Positions 44,282 through 53,132 of a DNA stretch of 64,000 nt are shown here, piece after piece. This stretch comes from an uncultured Mailhella sp. (GTDB lineage: Bacteria; Desulfobacterota; Desulfovibrionia; Desulfovibrionales; Desulfovibrionaceae). The notes under the pieces were generated by a model. It saw only the letters and a list, made by a program, of their open reading frames with translations, was not told where the DNA came from and did not search any database. The stretch spans positions 1 through 64,000 of the forward strand of contig NZ_CALUWY010000008.1 in assembly GCF_944324615.1 (NCBI RefSeq), given 5' to 3'. The position numbers and the translations under genes are program-made. Position 1 is the stretch's first letter. Every line of letters starts with the position of its first letter.

Positions 44282-45610
44282 TCATGAGGAAAAGACCACG
44301 GGGCCGAACCACATGCCGATGATCCAGGCCAGAAGCACGCAGACGATCACCATGGGGAAGGAGAAGCGGAAGAAGTCCTTCGGCGAGGCATAGCCGTCCG
44401 AACCGAGAATGCTGGCCGCGATGGGCGGGGAGGAGAAGGGAAACATGATGGCGAGATTGGCCACCATGCCCACGGTGAAGCAGGCCACGATGGGGTTTAT
44501 GCCCTTCTGGGCGGCAATGAGGGCCGTGGTGGGAACCAGCAGGGAAATGACGGTGGCGGGGTTGGCCCACTGACAGAGCACGCCGCTGATGGCCAGCAGC
44601 ACCAGCCAGGTGAGCGAGGGGGAGAGATCTTCGAGCAGGGGCGAGACAAGCCCGGCCAGCCATGTGTCGATGCCGCCGTCGATGCATACCTGTCCGAAGG
44701 CAAGAACGCCGGAAACGAAGATGAGGATTTCCCAGTTGATGGAGGCAAGAGCCGTTTTCCAGTCCAGCACGAAGATGATTCTGCCGTTATCGTCGTGACC
44801 GGTGGGGATGAAGAGCAGGCAGACGCCGCACAGAACGGCAATGGTGGACACATCGAGGAGCTTTGCCAGGGCGGGCATGCCGAAACGTTCCGCCATGGGC
44901 TGGCCCAGACACCAGAGCAGCAGCGCGACGATGAGCACGGCAAGGGAGGCCTTTTCGCGGAGCGTCACCGGGCCGAGATTCTCCAGCCTCCGGCTGATGA
45001 CGTCCAGAGTGAAGCAGGAGTCGCTTTCCGAACAGCCGCGCAGGAAGAAGATCTGACAGAAGAGGAGCATGGCTGCCAGCCATGCGATGCAGAGCACCAT
45101 GCCGAAGGCGGACCATTCCCAGAACTGTACCTGATAGTTCAGGGAAGAGGCGATGATGCCTATGACGAGCAGGTTTGGTACGCCGCCCACCGGGGTGCCC
45201 GTGCCGCCCATGGAGGCACCTACGCCGCTCGCGACCACCATGGCCCGGATGAGCGGATGCCCGGGCTGGGCATGCATGCTTTTCCCCAGGGCGACGGCGA
45301 TGGACGTGAAGAGAATGGCGACGGGGATGTTCGGCATGATGGCGGAAAGGAGTCCGGCGGCCATGCCGAACAGGATCATCAGTCTTGAGGGGCTGTGGGC
45401 CACGAAGGAGGAGGTCACCACTTTGTAGGTGTAGCGTTCAATGAGATTGCTGTCCTTCATGGCGCTGAGCAGCAGCATGGAACCGAGCAGCAGCATGCAG
45501 GTCGGACTGCTGAGAAAGGCGAAGCCTCTGCTCAGAGGCAGAACGCCCATGAGACCGTAGAGCACGATGCCGAAAAGAGCGGTGAAGGGAAGCGGAAAGG
45601 CTTCGGTCAT
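44282..45610 (-). CDS. DASS/SLC13-family anion transporter, main part after an in-frame TGA
   Basis: 442 residues, about ten membrane helices. The start MTEAFPLPFTALFGIVLY is the family's internal motif (normally WWMTEA-I-P), not a true N terminus. MGGTGTPVGGVPNLLV and the second half ISGVLCQWANPATVISLLVP match the two SNT/ASNT-type sodium and substrate sites, though SN is degenerate in the first. Substrates in the family are dicarboxylates, sulfate or sulfonates. It is the third gene after the ferredoxin and flavoprotein. Without the first helix encoded upstream its function is doubtful unless re-initiation or read-through works. Confidence 0.8.
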   Translation of the reverse strand: MTEAFPLPFTALFGIVLYGLMGVLPLSRGFAFLSSPTCMLLLGSMLLLSAMKDSNLIERYTYKVVTSSFVAHSPSRLMILFGMAAGLLSAIMPNIPVAILFTSIAVALGKSMHAQPGHPLIRAMVVASGVGASMGGTGTPVGGVPNLLVIGIIASSLNYQVQFWEWSAFGMVLCIAWLAAMLLFCQIFFLRGCSESDSCFTLDVISRRLENLGPVTLREKASLAVLIVALLLWCLGQPMAERFGMPALAKLLDVSTIAVLCGVCLLFIPTGHDDNGRIIFVLDWKTALASINWEILIFVSGVLAFGQVCIDGGIDTWLAGLVSPLLEDLSPSLTWLVLLAISGVLCQWANPATVISLLVPTTALIAAQKGINPIVACFTVGMVANLAIMFPFSSPPIAASILGSDGYASPKDFFRFSFPMVIVCVLLAWIIGMWFGPVVFSS

Positions 45611-45766
45611 TCACCACAGGATGATCCATGCTATGGCCGCAAGGCTTTTCATACCCTGTTCTCCGAGCGAGGCAGGGGCGGGGCAGGCAAGAAGAACGAA
45701 ACACAGAAGCGGCCCGGACAGAATGCCGAAGAGATGAGGGCGGATGGAGGAGAGGAGTGCTTTCAT
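45611..45766 (-). pseudogene. N-terminal fragment of the same DASS transporter
   Basis: 51 codons from the ATG at 45766 (AGGA about 10 bases upstream). It encodes the family's first helix (RPHLFGILSGPLLCFVLLA, then ASLGEQGMKSLAAIAWIILW) and stops at TGA 45613-45611. The very next codon is the ATG that opens the main part in the same frame, giving W-stop-MTEA where the family has WWMTEA. A single TGG to TGA change explains this, so gene 44282-45766 would be one 494-residue transporter. Confidence 0.8.
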
Positions 45767-45799
45767 GAGCGGGTATTCCTGGTGCGGAGGAATGAGAAA

Positions 45800-45829
45800 G
45801 GCCGTGTCTGCCGGGAAGCGGACACGGCC
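45800..45829 (-). terminator. hairpin between flavoprotein and transporter genes
   Basis: GGCCGTGTC (45800-45808) and GACACGGCC (45821-45829), 9-bp stem, 12-base loop; the minus strand then reads TTTCTCATT. It could lower transporter expression relative to the two upstream genes. Confidence 0.6.
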
Positions 45830-45840
45830 CGGCCGGGGAA

Positions 45841-47532
45841 CTACTTTCGTACTTCGCGCCACGAGGTCACGACGGTACCGTCGTCACGCCTGGTCACGTC
45901 GAGCATTCTGTCGGCAAGAAGCGGGTTGGTGAAGGTGAAGTCGGAGCGTTTGTGACTGCCGCGCGTTTCCTTGCGTTCCAGGGCGGAACGCAGGATGCAT
46001 TCGGCGCAGTCGAACAGGTCGAGCACTTCGGCCGCCCGCATGAGCGTGTGGGAACAGGAGGCCTTCAGGCTGGCGTTCGTTTCCTTCCTCAGCTGGTTCA
46101 GATAGCTGAGTCCGGCATTGAGCAGCGATGCCGAGCGCACCTTGTAGGGCCCCACGTTGGCATAGTCGCTCATGATCTGGGTGAGGGCTATGTTCGCTTC
46201 CTGCCAGTCGGCGCCTTCTTTTCTTTCCATGAAGGAGGAGAGAAGTTCCATCTTGGCCCTGATGCCGGGGTTCAGAGCAAGGTCGCCGGTGGTGGTGCCG
46301 GCGGCGGAGATCGCCGAGGCTGCGGCGGCATGTCCGGCCCGCCAGCCCATCCATGCGGCAAGGCCGAGGCCGCAGCCTGCGTTGCCTACCATGTCGCCGG
46401 CGGCATAGAGCCCGGGAACCGTGGTCTGTCCGTCCTTGTCCACATCCAGGCCCCGGCCGTGCAGGATGGGTTCGTAACGGGTGAATTCAACGGCATGCTT
46501 CGCCGGATCGATGCCCTTGGAGTCCATGTAGCCGATGAGGGCGGAGAGACCTTCATCGAACATGGCCCTCCGCATGTAGGCCAGCGTTTCAGGGGTGTTT
46601 TCCGAGCAGTCGAGGTAGGCGGGGCCGCGCCCGTTCTGCATGACGTCGATGAAGGCGGAGTTCCAGATGTCGGAGGTCACGTCGCCGTATTCGGGGTCGG
46701 GCCGGGTGACGAAGGGGCCGAGCGGACTGCCGTCGGGGTAGCGGTAAACGCCTATCCATGTGGCCTTGCCCGCACGCTGCAGGTATTTGATGCCCGCATG
46801 GGTATAGGGAATTTCCATATTCACCATGCTTGCGCCGATGCGCCAGCCGAGGGCCTGTCCGCCGGCATTGTTGGGGCAGTGGGCGGTGTTGAAAAGATAG
46901 TTGGGGGTGGAGGCGTTGACGTACAGCCTGTGGGTGAGGCCCGTGGAGAGTATGACGCAGGGCGCCTTCACAAGCACGAAGGAAGGCTCGGGCGTGGAAG
47001 CGTTCAGGGCAAGGGCGCCGCATATCCGGCCGTCTTCCTTGGCAAGCTCCACGACGGGGTGATGGTTCAGCACGGTAACGCCGCGTTTTTTCATCTGTTC
47101 TGCCAGAACGGCCTTCTGCTTGCGGCCGTCGAACTTCAGAAAGACGCGGGGCTTGCCGGGGAGCGCGTGTCCCTGGAAATTCCAGCGTCCGAGGGGACGC
47201 ATGTTGATGCCCCATTCCTCCCACATCTTCACGATGTCGAAGCTTTCCTGGAGATGCAGGCGCATGAGCTCCACATCCTTTGCCTGTCCTATGAGGCTGC
47301 CCATGAGTTCCCTGAGAATGGGCTCCACGTCGTCGCCGTGCACTTCCGGGCAGTAGCAGCTGAAATGATCGTTGCCGGTAGCCCCGGAACCGGAACGCCT
47401 GACATGGCACTTTTCCAGAACGACCACTCTCTTCGCTCCGCCGTCCGCCGCAGCAATGGCCGCCATGGCGCCGCCTATGCCTCCGCCTACGATGACAACA
47501 TCAGCCTCAATGGTTCTGGAAACGGCGATCAT
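45841..47532 (-). CDS. AprA/fumarate-reductase-like FAD oxidoreductase
   Basis: 563 residues. VVIVGGGIGGAMAAIAAADGG (13-33) is the FAD dinucleotide fold, continued by VLEKCHVRRSGSGATGNDHF, and the second FAD segment VPGLYAAGDMVGNAGCGLGLAAW lies near 390-410. The C-terminal helical domain resembles that of AprA/SdhA. It is shorter than AprA (about 650) and lacks a signal peptide, so it is a cytoplasmic reductase or dehydrogenase of unknown substrate. It is encoded by a four-base overlap after its ferredoxin partner and under a sigma54 promoter. Confidence 0.85.
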   Translation of the reverse strand: MIAVSRTIEADVVIVGGGIGGAMAAIAAADGGAKRVVVLEKCHVRRSGSGATGNDHFSCYCPEVHGDDVEPILRELMGSLIGQAKDVELMRLHLQESFDIVKMWEEWGINMRPLGRWNFQGHALPGKPRVFLKFDGRKQKAVLAEQMKKRGVTVLNHHPVVELAKEDGRICGALALNASTPEPSFVLVKAPCVILSTGLTHRLYVNASTPNYLFNTAHCPNNAGGQALGWRIGASMVNMEIPYTHAGIKYLQRAGKATWIGVYRYPDGSPLGPFVTRPDPEYGDVTSDIWNSAFIDVMQNGRGPAYLDCSENTPETLAYMRRAMFDEGLSALIGYMDSKGIDPAKHAVEFTRYEPILHGRGLDVDKDGQTTVPGLYAAGDMVGNAGCGLGLAAWMGWRAGHAAAASAISAAGTTTGDLALNPGIRAKMELLSSFMERKEGADWQEANIALTQIMSDYANVGPYKVRSASLLNAGLSYLNQLRKETNASLKASCSHTLMRAAEVLDLFDCAECILRSALERKETRGSHKRSDFTFTNPLLADRMLDVTRRDDGTVVTSWREVRK

Positions 47533-47777
47533 CGGTTAACCTCCCGGCCGAGCGTGTCGGCATTGACGTGCAGAAGTGTGTAGGAAAGCGGCATACGGAG
47601 AGTGATGGCCCCCTTCGGGCAGTCGATGACACAGGAATCGCAGTGCCAGCATTCTTCCGGGAACCTGACCTGGGGAATGCTGTCCTTCGCACGGTCGAAG
47701 ACAAAGATGTTGGAATTGCAGATGTCGGCGCAGGTGCCGCAGCCTACGCACTTGTTTCGGTCTATGACGGGAGGCAT
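47529..47777 (-). CDS. AprB-like 2[4Fe-4S] ferredoxin
   Basis: 82 residues. Two motifs, CVGCGTCADICNSNIFVF and CWHCDSCVIDCPKGAITLR; the CW-x-C second motif and the following beta-tail resemble the end of AprB rather than plain ferredoxins. It would carry electrons to the adjacent flavoprotein. The ATG at 47777 has AAGGAG 8 bases upstream. The frame continues upstream to 47840 past the sigma54 start, so the shorter form is preferred. Confidence 0.88.
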   Translation of the reverse strand: MPPVIDRNKCVGCGTCADICNSNIFVFDRAKDSIPQVRFPEECWHCDSCVIDCPKGAITLRMPLSYTLLHVNADTLGREVNR

Positions 47778-47843
47778 GCTGTACTCCTTGAAAAATGTGA
47801 TCGGTGATTTCCGTTGCTCTGTCCCAGCGGATACCTCCACAGA

Positions 47844-47859
47844 AGCAAAAAGCGTGCCA
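47844..47859 (-). promoter_or_regulatory. sigma54 (-24/-12) promoter
   Basis: On the minus strand TGGCAC (47859-47854), GCTTT spacer, TTGCT (47848-47844): an exact fit to TGGCACN5TTGCW. Transcription would begin near 47833, about 55 bases before the ferredoxin ATG. The divergent sigma54 activator supports it. Confidence 0.9.
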
Positions 47860-47917
47860 GAGGAAATAGTGCTGTATTATCGCAGGGTTGAAGAATGTTT
47901 TTCTTTTTGTGATATTG

Positions 47918-47947
47918 AGCGTTTTTCAAATATATGATAAAAACACT
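47918..47947. promoter_or_regulatory. possible activator-binding inverted repeat
   Basis: AGCGTTTTT (47918-47926) and AAAAACACT (47939-47947) are inverted with one mismatch, in an AT-rich stretch 60-90 bases upstream of the -24 box, the expected place for an enhancer site. It also lies just ahead of the activator gene, allowing autoregulation. Confidence 0.4.
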
Positions 47948-47973
47948 TATTAAAAATCAAAAAAGATGAGGGC

Positions 47974-49518
47974 ATGAAGAACAATTCTCTTTTAAAGCCG
48001 GAAACCGTGGCGCTGTCTCTTCGGGTCATGTACCGGATGGGCGGGCTGCGTAATGCTCTGGTGTATCTTCTCGACATCATCAAGCCCATGATGCCGGTAG
48101 CCAGGATAAACACGATTTTCGCCTACAGCGACGCCTCCACCGTGATAAGCGTGGCCGACACCAGCACCGTGAGCGTATCGAACAAATACAGCAGCGGCGG
48201 GCGTTCCAGGCCGCTGCTTCTGAGCGGCAGAGCGGGGGAAACGCTCATCATAGGAGATCTTTCTCCCTATCAGAACGATCCCGGCGTGCTCAGCGAACCT
48301 TCCTGGCGGGACATGCCCTATCTGCATTTCCGCTCGCTGCTGCGACTGCCCCTTTTTTCCAGCCGGGGCAATACGTTCCTCATCAATTTCTGGTCGGATG
48401 AGAAGGACGGTTTCAACAGCGGGGACGCCGCGTTTCTCCGGGAACTTCTCGATCCTTTTGTCGATGAACTGCGCGGCAATTTTCTGGACATCGCGCTTGA
48501 GGGAGCGCGACCTTCCCCGCAGACGCTTTCCGGCATGGAGAAGCTGGCGCTCTGCCCCGGCATGATGAAGGTACGGCAGCTTGTGGAAAGCGTGGCGAGG
48601 TGCGACAGCACGGTGCTCATTCTCGGAGAGACGGGCGTCGGCAAGGAATCCGTTGCCGAGGCCCTGCATCAGTGTTCGTCCCGTCGGGAACGCCCGGTCA
48701 TCAAGGTCAACTGCGGAGCCATTCCCGGCGATCTCATCGACAGCGAGCTGTTCGGGCATGAAAAAGGAGCGTTCACCGGAGCATCGGCATCCCGCCCGGG
48801 ATACTTTGAAATGGCGGACGGGGGCACCCTGTTTCTGGATGAAATAGGAGAAATGTCCCCGGAATCTCAGGTCAGGCTGCTGCGCGTACTGGATTCCGGC
48901 GTGGTGCGCCGTGTGGGGGGCGTGCGGGAATTCCGCGTGGACGTGCGCATCATTGCGGCCACCCATGAGGATCTGCCGGATAAGGTGATGGACGGGCGTT
49001 TCCGCCTCGACCTGTGGTACCGGCTTTCCGTGTTTCCCATACGCATACCGCCGCTCAGGGAGAGAATCGGCGACATTCCCGTGCTGGTCCGGCATTTTGT
49101 CCGGTCCAAGGCGCACAAGCTGGGGCTTGCAACGCTGCCGGACATTCCTGAGGAGGAGCTCTTGAAGCTTTTTCACCACAGCTGGCCCGGCAATGTGCGT
49201 GAACTGGAACATGTGGTGGAGCGGGCCATGATCACGCGGCATGTGGGGGCGGATGACGGCAGGCTGCACTTTGACGTGATGCCTGTGCCGGGGAGCGCGT
49301 CCGTTCCCTTTACGACGGGAGACGGCCTGCCGGCGCTTCACCTGCGGAGGCCGGAAGAGTGGCCGACGCTCAGGGAGGTGGAGGACCGCTATATCCGGGA
49401 GGTTCTGAAGCATTGCGGAGGCAAGCTGACGGGGGCCAATTCCGCCACCAGCATTCTGGATATCCATTACTCCACCTTGCGTTCCCGTCTGCGGGCGGAG
49501 GAGGAACAGCCCTCGTGA
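47974..49518 (+). CDS. sigma54-dependent transcriptional activator
   Basis: 514 residues. The N-terminal 170 residues are a GAF-like sensor domain. The AAA+ domain has Walker A GETGVGKE (218-225), the sigma54-contact loop GAFTGA (265-270), Walker [13 protein letters not shown], and the arginine-finger region [14 protein letters not shown] short Fis-type helix-turn-helix ends it ([14 protein letters not shown]). No receiver domain is present, so it senses a ligand or redox state directly. It almost certainly drives the divergent -24/-12 promoter. GAGG stands close to the ATG. Confidence 0.93.
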   Translation: MKNNSLLKPETVALSLRVMYRMGGLRNALVYLLDIIKPMMPVARINTIFAYSDASTVISVADTSTVSVSNKYSSGGRSRPLLLSGRAGETLIIGDLSPYQNDPGVLSEPSWRDMPYLHFRSLLRLPLFSSRGNTFLINFWSDEKDGFNSGDAAFLRELLDPFVDELRGNFLDIALEGARPSPQTLSGMEKLALCPGMMKVRQLVESVARCDSTVLILGETGVGKESVAEALHQCSSRRERPVIKVNCGAIPGDLIDSELFGHEKGAFTGASASRPGYFEMADGGTLFLDEIGEMSPESQVRLLRVLDSGVVRRVGGVREFRVDVRIIAATHEDLPDKVMDGRFRLDLWYRLSVFPIRIPPLRERIGDIPVLVRHFVRSKAHKLGLATLPDIPEEELLKLFHHSWPGNVRELEHVVERAMITRHVGADDGRLHFDVMPVPGSASVPFTTGDGLPALHLRRPEEWPTLREVEDRYIREVLKHCGGKLTGANSATSILDIHYSTLRSRLRAEEEQPS

Positions 49519-49547
49519 GTTTCTCACAGGCTGCGTGCCTGCATACG

Positions 49548-49577
49548 AAAAAGGCGGGGTCATGCCCCGCCTTTTTT
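49548..49577. terminator. bidirectional terminator between activator and aldolase genes
   Basis: AAAAAGGCGGGG and CCCCGCCTTTTTT with a TCATG loop; A and T runs on both sides serve both convergent genes. Confidence 0.93.
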
Positions 49578-49595
49578 CATGGATGAGAAGGAAGA

Positions 49596-50630
49596 CTACA
49601 GCGCCGCTATGGAGGCGATGAGCGCATCCACGGCTTCTTCCGTGGTGGCCCAGCTCGTGCAGAAGCGCACGGCGCTGCGTTTTTCGTCCACCTTCTGCCA
49701 GAAGCTGAAGGAGTAGTCTCTGCCGAGTTTTTCCAGCGCCTCGTCGGGCACGATGGGGAACTGCTGATTGGTGAAGGAATTGAAGAGCAGCGGCCAGCCC
49801 TTGTCCGTGAAGGTGCGGCGCAGGCGCATGGCAAGGGTGTCGGCATGTTCCGCCATCTGGAAGTACAGGCCGTCCTGGAAAAGGGCCGTGAACTGCACGC
49901 CCAGGAGGCGCCCTTTGGCCAGCATGGCCCCGCGCTGCTTCATGAGGTAGCGGAAGTCCTTTTTCAGCAGGGGCGAGGTGATAACCACGGCTTCGCCGAA
50001 CAGCGCGCCCACCTTGGTGCCGCCTATGGTGAACACGTCGCAGAGTCTTGCGTAGTCGGCAAGTTCCAGATCGTTGGTTTCGGCCATGATTCCGTAGCCC
50101 ATGCGCGCCCCGTCCACGAAAAGGGTGAGGGAAAGCTCATGGCAGGCGCGGCTTATGTCCTCAAGTTCCGCTCTGCTGTACAGGGTGCCGAATTCCGTGG
50201 GAGCGGAAAGGTACACCATGCCCGGCTGTACCATGTGTTCGTGCGAGGCGTCGGCATAGTGCACGGCGCAGGCCTCCCGTATCTGCGCGGCGGAAATTTT
50301 TCCCTCCTTTGCGGGCAGGGCGAGCACCTTGTGCCCCGTGGCTTCCACGGCCCCGGTCTCATGCACGTTGATATGCCCGTTTTCCGCGCAGATCACGCCC
50401 TGCCACGGCCTGAGCGCGGATTCTATGACCACGAAGTTTGCCTGCGTGCCGCCCACCAGAAAATGCACGTCGGCCTCCGGTGCGCGGCAGGCTTCGCGGA
50501 TGAGGGCGCGGGCCGTGTCGCAGTAGTGGTCTTCCCCGTAGCCGGGCGTCTGTTCCAGGTTGCTTTTCACAAGAAGTTCCATCACGCGCGGATGCGCGCC
50601 TTCGCCGTAATCGCATTCAAAACGCAGCAT
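49596..50630 (-). CDS. threonine-aldolase-like PLP lyase
   Basis: 344 residues, fold type I. SAPTEFGTLYSRAEL, FVDGARMGYG and TIGGTKVGALFGEA (Schiff-base Lys) are low-specificity threonine aldolase / beta-eliminating lyase signatures. It could cleave L-threonine or a related beta-hydroxy amino acid. AGGAGA within the permease end precedes the ATG by 6 bases. It is the last gene of the ABC operon, which suggests its substrate is what the importer brings in. Confidence 0.87.
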   Translation of the reverse strand: MLRFECDYGEGAHPRVMELLVKSNLEQTPGYGEDHYCDTARALIREACRAPEADVHFLVGGTQANFVVIESALRPWQGVICAENGHINVHETGAVEATGHKVLALPAKEGKISAAQIREACAVHYADASHEHMVQPGMVYLSAPTEFGTLYSRAELEDISRACHELSLTLFVDGARMGYGIMAETNDLELADYARLCDVFTIGGTKVGALFGEAVVITSPLLKKDFRYLMKQRGAMLAKGRLLGVQFTALFQDGLYFQMAEHADTLAMRLRRTFTDKGWPLLFNSFTNQQFPIVPDEALEKLGRDYSFSFWQKVDEKRSAVRFCTSWATTEEAVDALIASIAAL

Positions 50631-50633
50631 GGG

Positions 50634-51395
50634 TCATCTCCTGATTTCCAGTTTTTTCCAGCGGCAGAAGATCTTTTCGGCGATATGGCAGCTTTCGTAT
50701 ACCGCAAGGCCGAGCAGACTCATGGAAAGGATGCCGCAGAACATTTCCAGCTGATCGCCCCTGCCCCAGGCGTCCATGATGAGAAAGCCGAGTCCCTTCT
50801 GCGTGGCGAAGGATTCGGCCATGAACAGCACGGCCACGGCCGTGCCGCTGCTCACCTTGAGGGCCGTCATGGCGCTGGGGAGGGCGGCGGGCACGAGCAC
50901 ATGACGCACCAGCTGGGCGGGGGTGCCGCCCAGAGTGCGGAAAGCCTCGAAGTAGCGCGCGTCGAGCCTGCGGATGCCGTCGCGGGTGACCACGAGTATC
51001 TGATAGCCGCACGTCAGGGCGATGAGCAGTATCTTGGGCATGTCGCCCAGACCGAACAGTGTGAGAAACACGGGCAGGAGCACGATTTTGGGCAGAGGAT
51101 AGGTGAGAAAGACCATGGGCGACAGGTAGCGGTCGATGCGCTTCCGGCAGCCCAGCAGTATGCCCAGGGGAAATGCCGTCACAAAGGCCAGCAGCATGGC
51201 CGAGAACACGCGCACGGCGCTGCTTCTGATGTGCCCGGGCATGTCCGGCCCGGCCATGGCCTGCCACCAGGCGTGCAGCACATCCACAGGCTCCGGGAGA
51301 AGATAGGGCCCGAGGGCGAGCGCTCCCGCCTCCCAGAGAAGCAGAATGGCCAGAAAGGCCACGACGTAACGCAGAAGAATATCCAGAATCTTCAT
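50634..51395 (-). CDS. ABC transporter permease (NitT/TauT type)
   Basis: 253 residues, six membrane helices. The coupling motif EAFRTLGGTPAQLVRHVLVPAALP (near residue 155) is that of nitrate/sulfonate/taurine (SsuC-like) permeases. The start at 51395 overlaps the ATPase stop by four bases (ATGA). A longer frame to 51521 lies wholly inside the ATPase gene. Confidence 0.92.
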   Translation of the reverse strand: MKILDILLRYVVAFLAILLLWEAGALALGPYLLPEPVDVLHAWWQAMAGPDMPGHIRSSAVRVFSAMLLAFVTAFPLGILLGCRKRIDRYLSPMVFLTYPLPKIVLLPVFLTLFGLGDMPKILLIALTCGYQILVVTRDGIRRLDARYFEAFRTLGGTPAQLVRHVLVPAALPSAMTALKVSSGTAVAVLFMAESFATQKGLGFLIMDAWGRGDQLEMFCGILSMSLLGLAVYESCHIAEKIFCRWKKLEIRR

Positions 51396-52153
51396 GAGCG
51401 CGCCTCGCGGAGTCGTTCCCTGCTGTTTTCTTCCAGCGCGCCGCGCACCTGACGGATGAGGGAGAAATACTCGTCGCTGTTGCGGCAGGAGGCATTGCCG
51501 AAGCAGGGATTTTCCAGCCACAGTCTTTTGCTTGCCGGGCTTTGGCCCATGACCATGATGTAACGGCCGAGAAAGACCGCTTCCGCCACGTTGTGCGTCA
51601 CCAGGATGAAGCTCATGCGGCGGCGCTGCCAGAGGTCGAGCAGAAGATTCTGCAGGTGTTCGCGGGTGATGGCGTCCAGCGCGGCGAAGGGTTCGTCCAT
51701 GAGCAGAAGATCGGGCCGGGAAATGAGGGCGCGGCCTATGGCCACGCGCTGGCGCTGGCCGCCGGAAAGCTGCATGGGAAAGCGCATTTCCAGCCCTTCC
51801 AGCCCCAGTTCCTTCAGCATGGCGAGGGCCTTCTCATGGCGTGCGGCACGCCCGACGCCCTGAAGCTGAAGGGGCAGGGCCAGATTGTCGCGTATGCTCT
51901 TCCACGGAAACAGCCCGTAATCCTGCATGATGAAGGCCGTGCGGCAGTCCCGGGGAAAGGTGATTTCCCCTTCGGAGGGTCGGCTCAGTCCGGCCACCAG
52001 AGAGAGCAGGGTGCTTTTGCCGCAGCCCGAGGGACCGATGACGGAGAGGGTGGATGCCGCAGGCAGGGAAAAGGAAACATCCGACAGGACGCAGGTTTCC
52101 CCGAAGCTCTTGCCGAGCCGGGAAACGCGCAGAACAGGCGTTTCTTCGTTCAT
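51392..52153 (-). CDS. ABC transporter ATP-binding protein
   Basis: 253 residues. Walker A GPSGCGKSTLLS (about 40-51), Q-loop FIMQDYGLFPW, signature LSGGQRQRVAIGRAL, Walker B LLLMDEPFAALD and H-loop VTHNVAEAV. It is of the SsuB/TauB type. It begins with a four-base overlap to the substrate-binding gene. Confidence 0.95.
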   Translation of the reverse strand: MNEETPVLRVSRLGKSFGETCVLSDVSFSLPAASTLSVIGPSGCGKSTLLSLVAGLSRPSEGEITFPRDCRTAFIMQDYGLFPWKSIRDNLALPLQLQGVGRAARHEKALAMLKELGLEGLEMRFPMQLSGGQRQRVAIGRALISRPDLLLMDEPFAALDAITREHLQNLLLDLWQRRRMSFILVTHNVAEAVFLGRYIMVMGQSPASKRLWLENPCFGNASCRNSDEYFSLIRQVRGALEENSRERLREARS

Positions 52154-53100
52154 TGTTCTTCCTGAAAGACGATGCCGGCAAGGGGAGGCAGGTCTTTTTT
52201 CAGAATGCGGTTCTGTTTCATCCAGTCGGCATAACGGCGTACATCCTCTTCCGAGGGCAGGCCCAGCGGCGTGAGGGGCTCTTCAAAGCGCAGCATGCGG
52301 TAATGGGCTGCGGCCTGCGGGGAAAGCAGCTTGAACTTCTGCATCATGGCCTTGTAGGTCTCGGGATCGGCGTTGATGCGCGCGGCTTCTTCCGCAAGGG
52401 CCGCACGGAAACGCTTCACGCGGTCGGCAAAGGCCGCCTCATCCCCCTGAGCGGGCTTTTTCAGCGCAATGACGGCAAGGGGCAGGTTGAGCTTTCTGTC
52501 GTCGAGCAGCACGCGGGCGCCCTGTCCCTCCACCAGGGAAAGCAGCGGTTCGGGCAGCAGGGCCGATTCCATGCGGCCCGAAAGCAGCATCTGAAGGCGC
52601 ACGGGGATCTGCCGGATGTCGCTTTTTTCCAGCGTTCCCGCCGCGTTTTCCCGGGCAAGCAGGGTGTCGAGCACGAATTCCACGATGGTGGCACGGCCTA
52701 TGGCGCAGGGTCTGCCCTTGAGGTCGGCAAGGCTCCGGGCGGACGAGGAGGGGCTTACGGCCAGACCGAAGAAGCGCGCCTCTGGCGTGGAATGGGAGGT
52801 GGTGGCCACGATGATCTGCGGCGCACCGCTTTCGTTCTGCATGAGCACGTTGATGATGTCGCCGAAATGGCCGTCCAGAGAGCCTGCACGCATGGCCGCG
52901 CCGAGTTCCAGAGCGCTCTGGAAGGGCACCACGTTCACCTGAAGGTCGTGGGCGGCAAATACGCCGTCTTCCTTTGCGGCATAAAGGAGCAGGGAATCGG
53001 CGGCGGGCAGGGCGCCTATGTTCAGCGTATCTGCGGCAAGGGCTTGGCCCCGGAAAAGAAAGAGGGCGAGCAGAAGGGCGAGAATGCGGTATTTCAGCAT
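52150..53100 (-). CDS. ABC transporter periplasmic substrate-binding protein
   Basis: 316 residues. A Sec signal peptide (MLKYRILALLLALFLFRGQ..ALA) is followed by an SsuA/TauA/NMT1-type domain (LNIGALPAADSLLLYAAKEDGVFAAHDL, then LSGRMESALLPEPL). The ligand is unknown; sulfonates, nitrate and thiamine-precursor-like compounds are known in the family. The ATG at 53100 has GGAG about 9 bases upstream; an in-frame ATG at 53133, overlapping the previous stop (TGATG), is the alternative. Confidence 0.88.
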   Translation of the reverse strand: MLKYRILALLLALFLFRGQALAADTLNIGALPAADSLLLYAAKEDGVFAAHDLQVNVVPFQSALELGAAMRAGSLDGHFGDIINVLMQNESGAPQIIVATTSHSTPEARFFGLAVSPSSSARSLADLKGRPCAIGRATIVEFVLDTLLARENAAGTLEKSDIRQIPVRLQMLLSGRMESALLPEPLLSLVEGQGARVLLDDRKLNLPLAVIALKKPAQGDEAAFADRVKRFRAALAEEAARINADPETYKAMMQKFKLLSPQAAAHYRMLRFEEPLTPLGLPSEEDVRRYADWMKQNRILKKDLPPLAGIVFQEEQ

Positions 53101-53132
53101 GGAATGAGGACTCCGTGTCGTTTGAGGGAACA

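Noticed and set aside
45611-45613. Selenocysteine reading of the TGA in the DASS transporter
   Set aside because: The family residue here is Trp in a membrane-entry motif, and no SECIS-like hairpin was recognised directly after the TGA. A nonsense mutation or sequencing error is simpler.
45841-47777. Canonical dissimilatory APS reductase aprAB
   Set aside because: Both subunits are too short, gene context lacks sat, qmoABC or dsr genes, and a sigma54 inducible promoter does not fit a constitutive core pathway.
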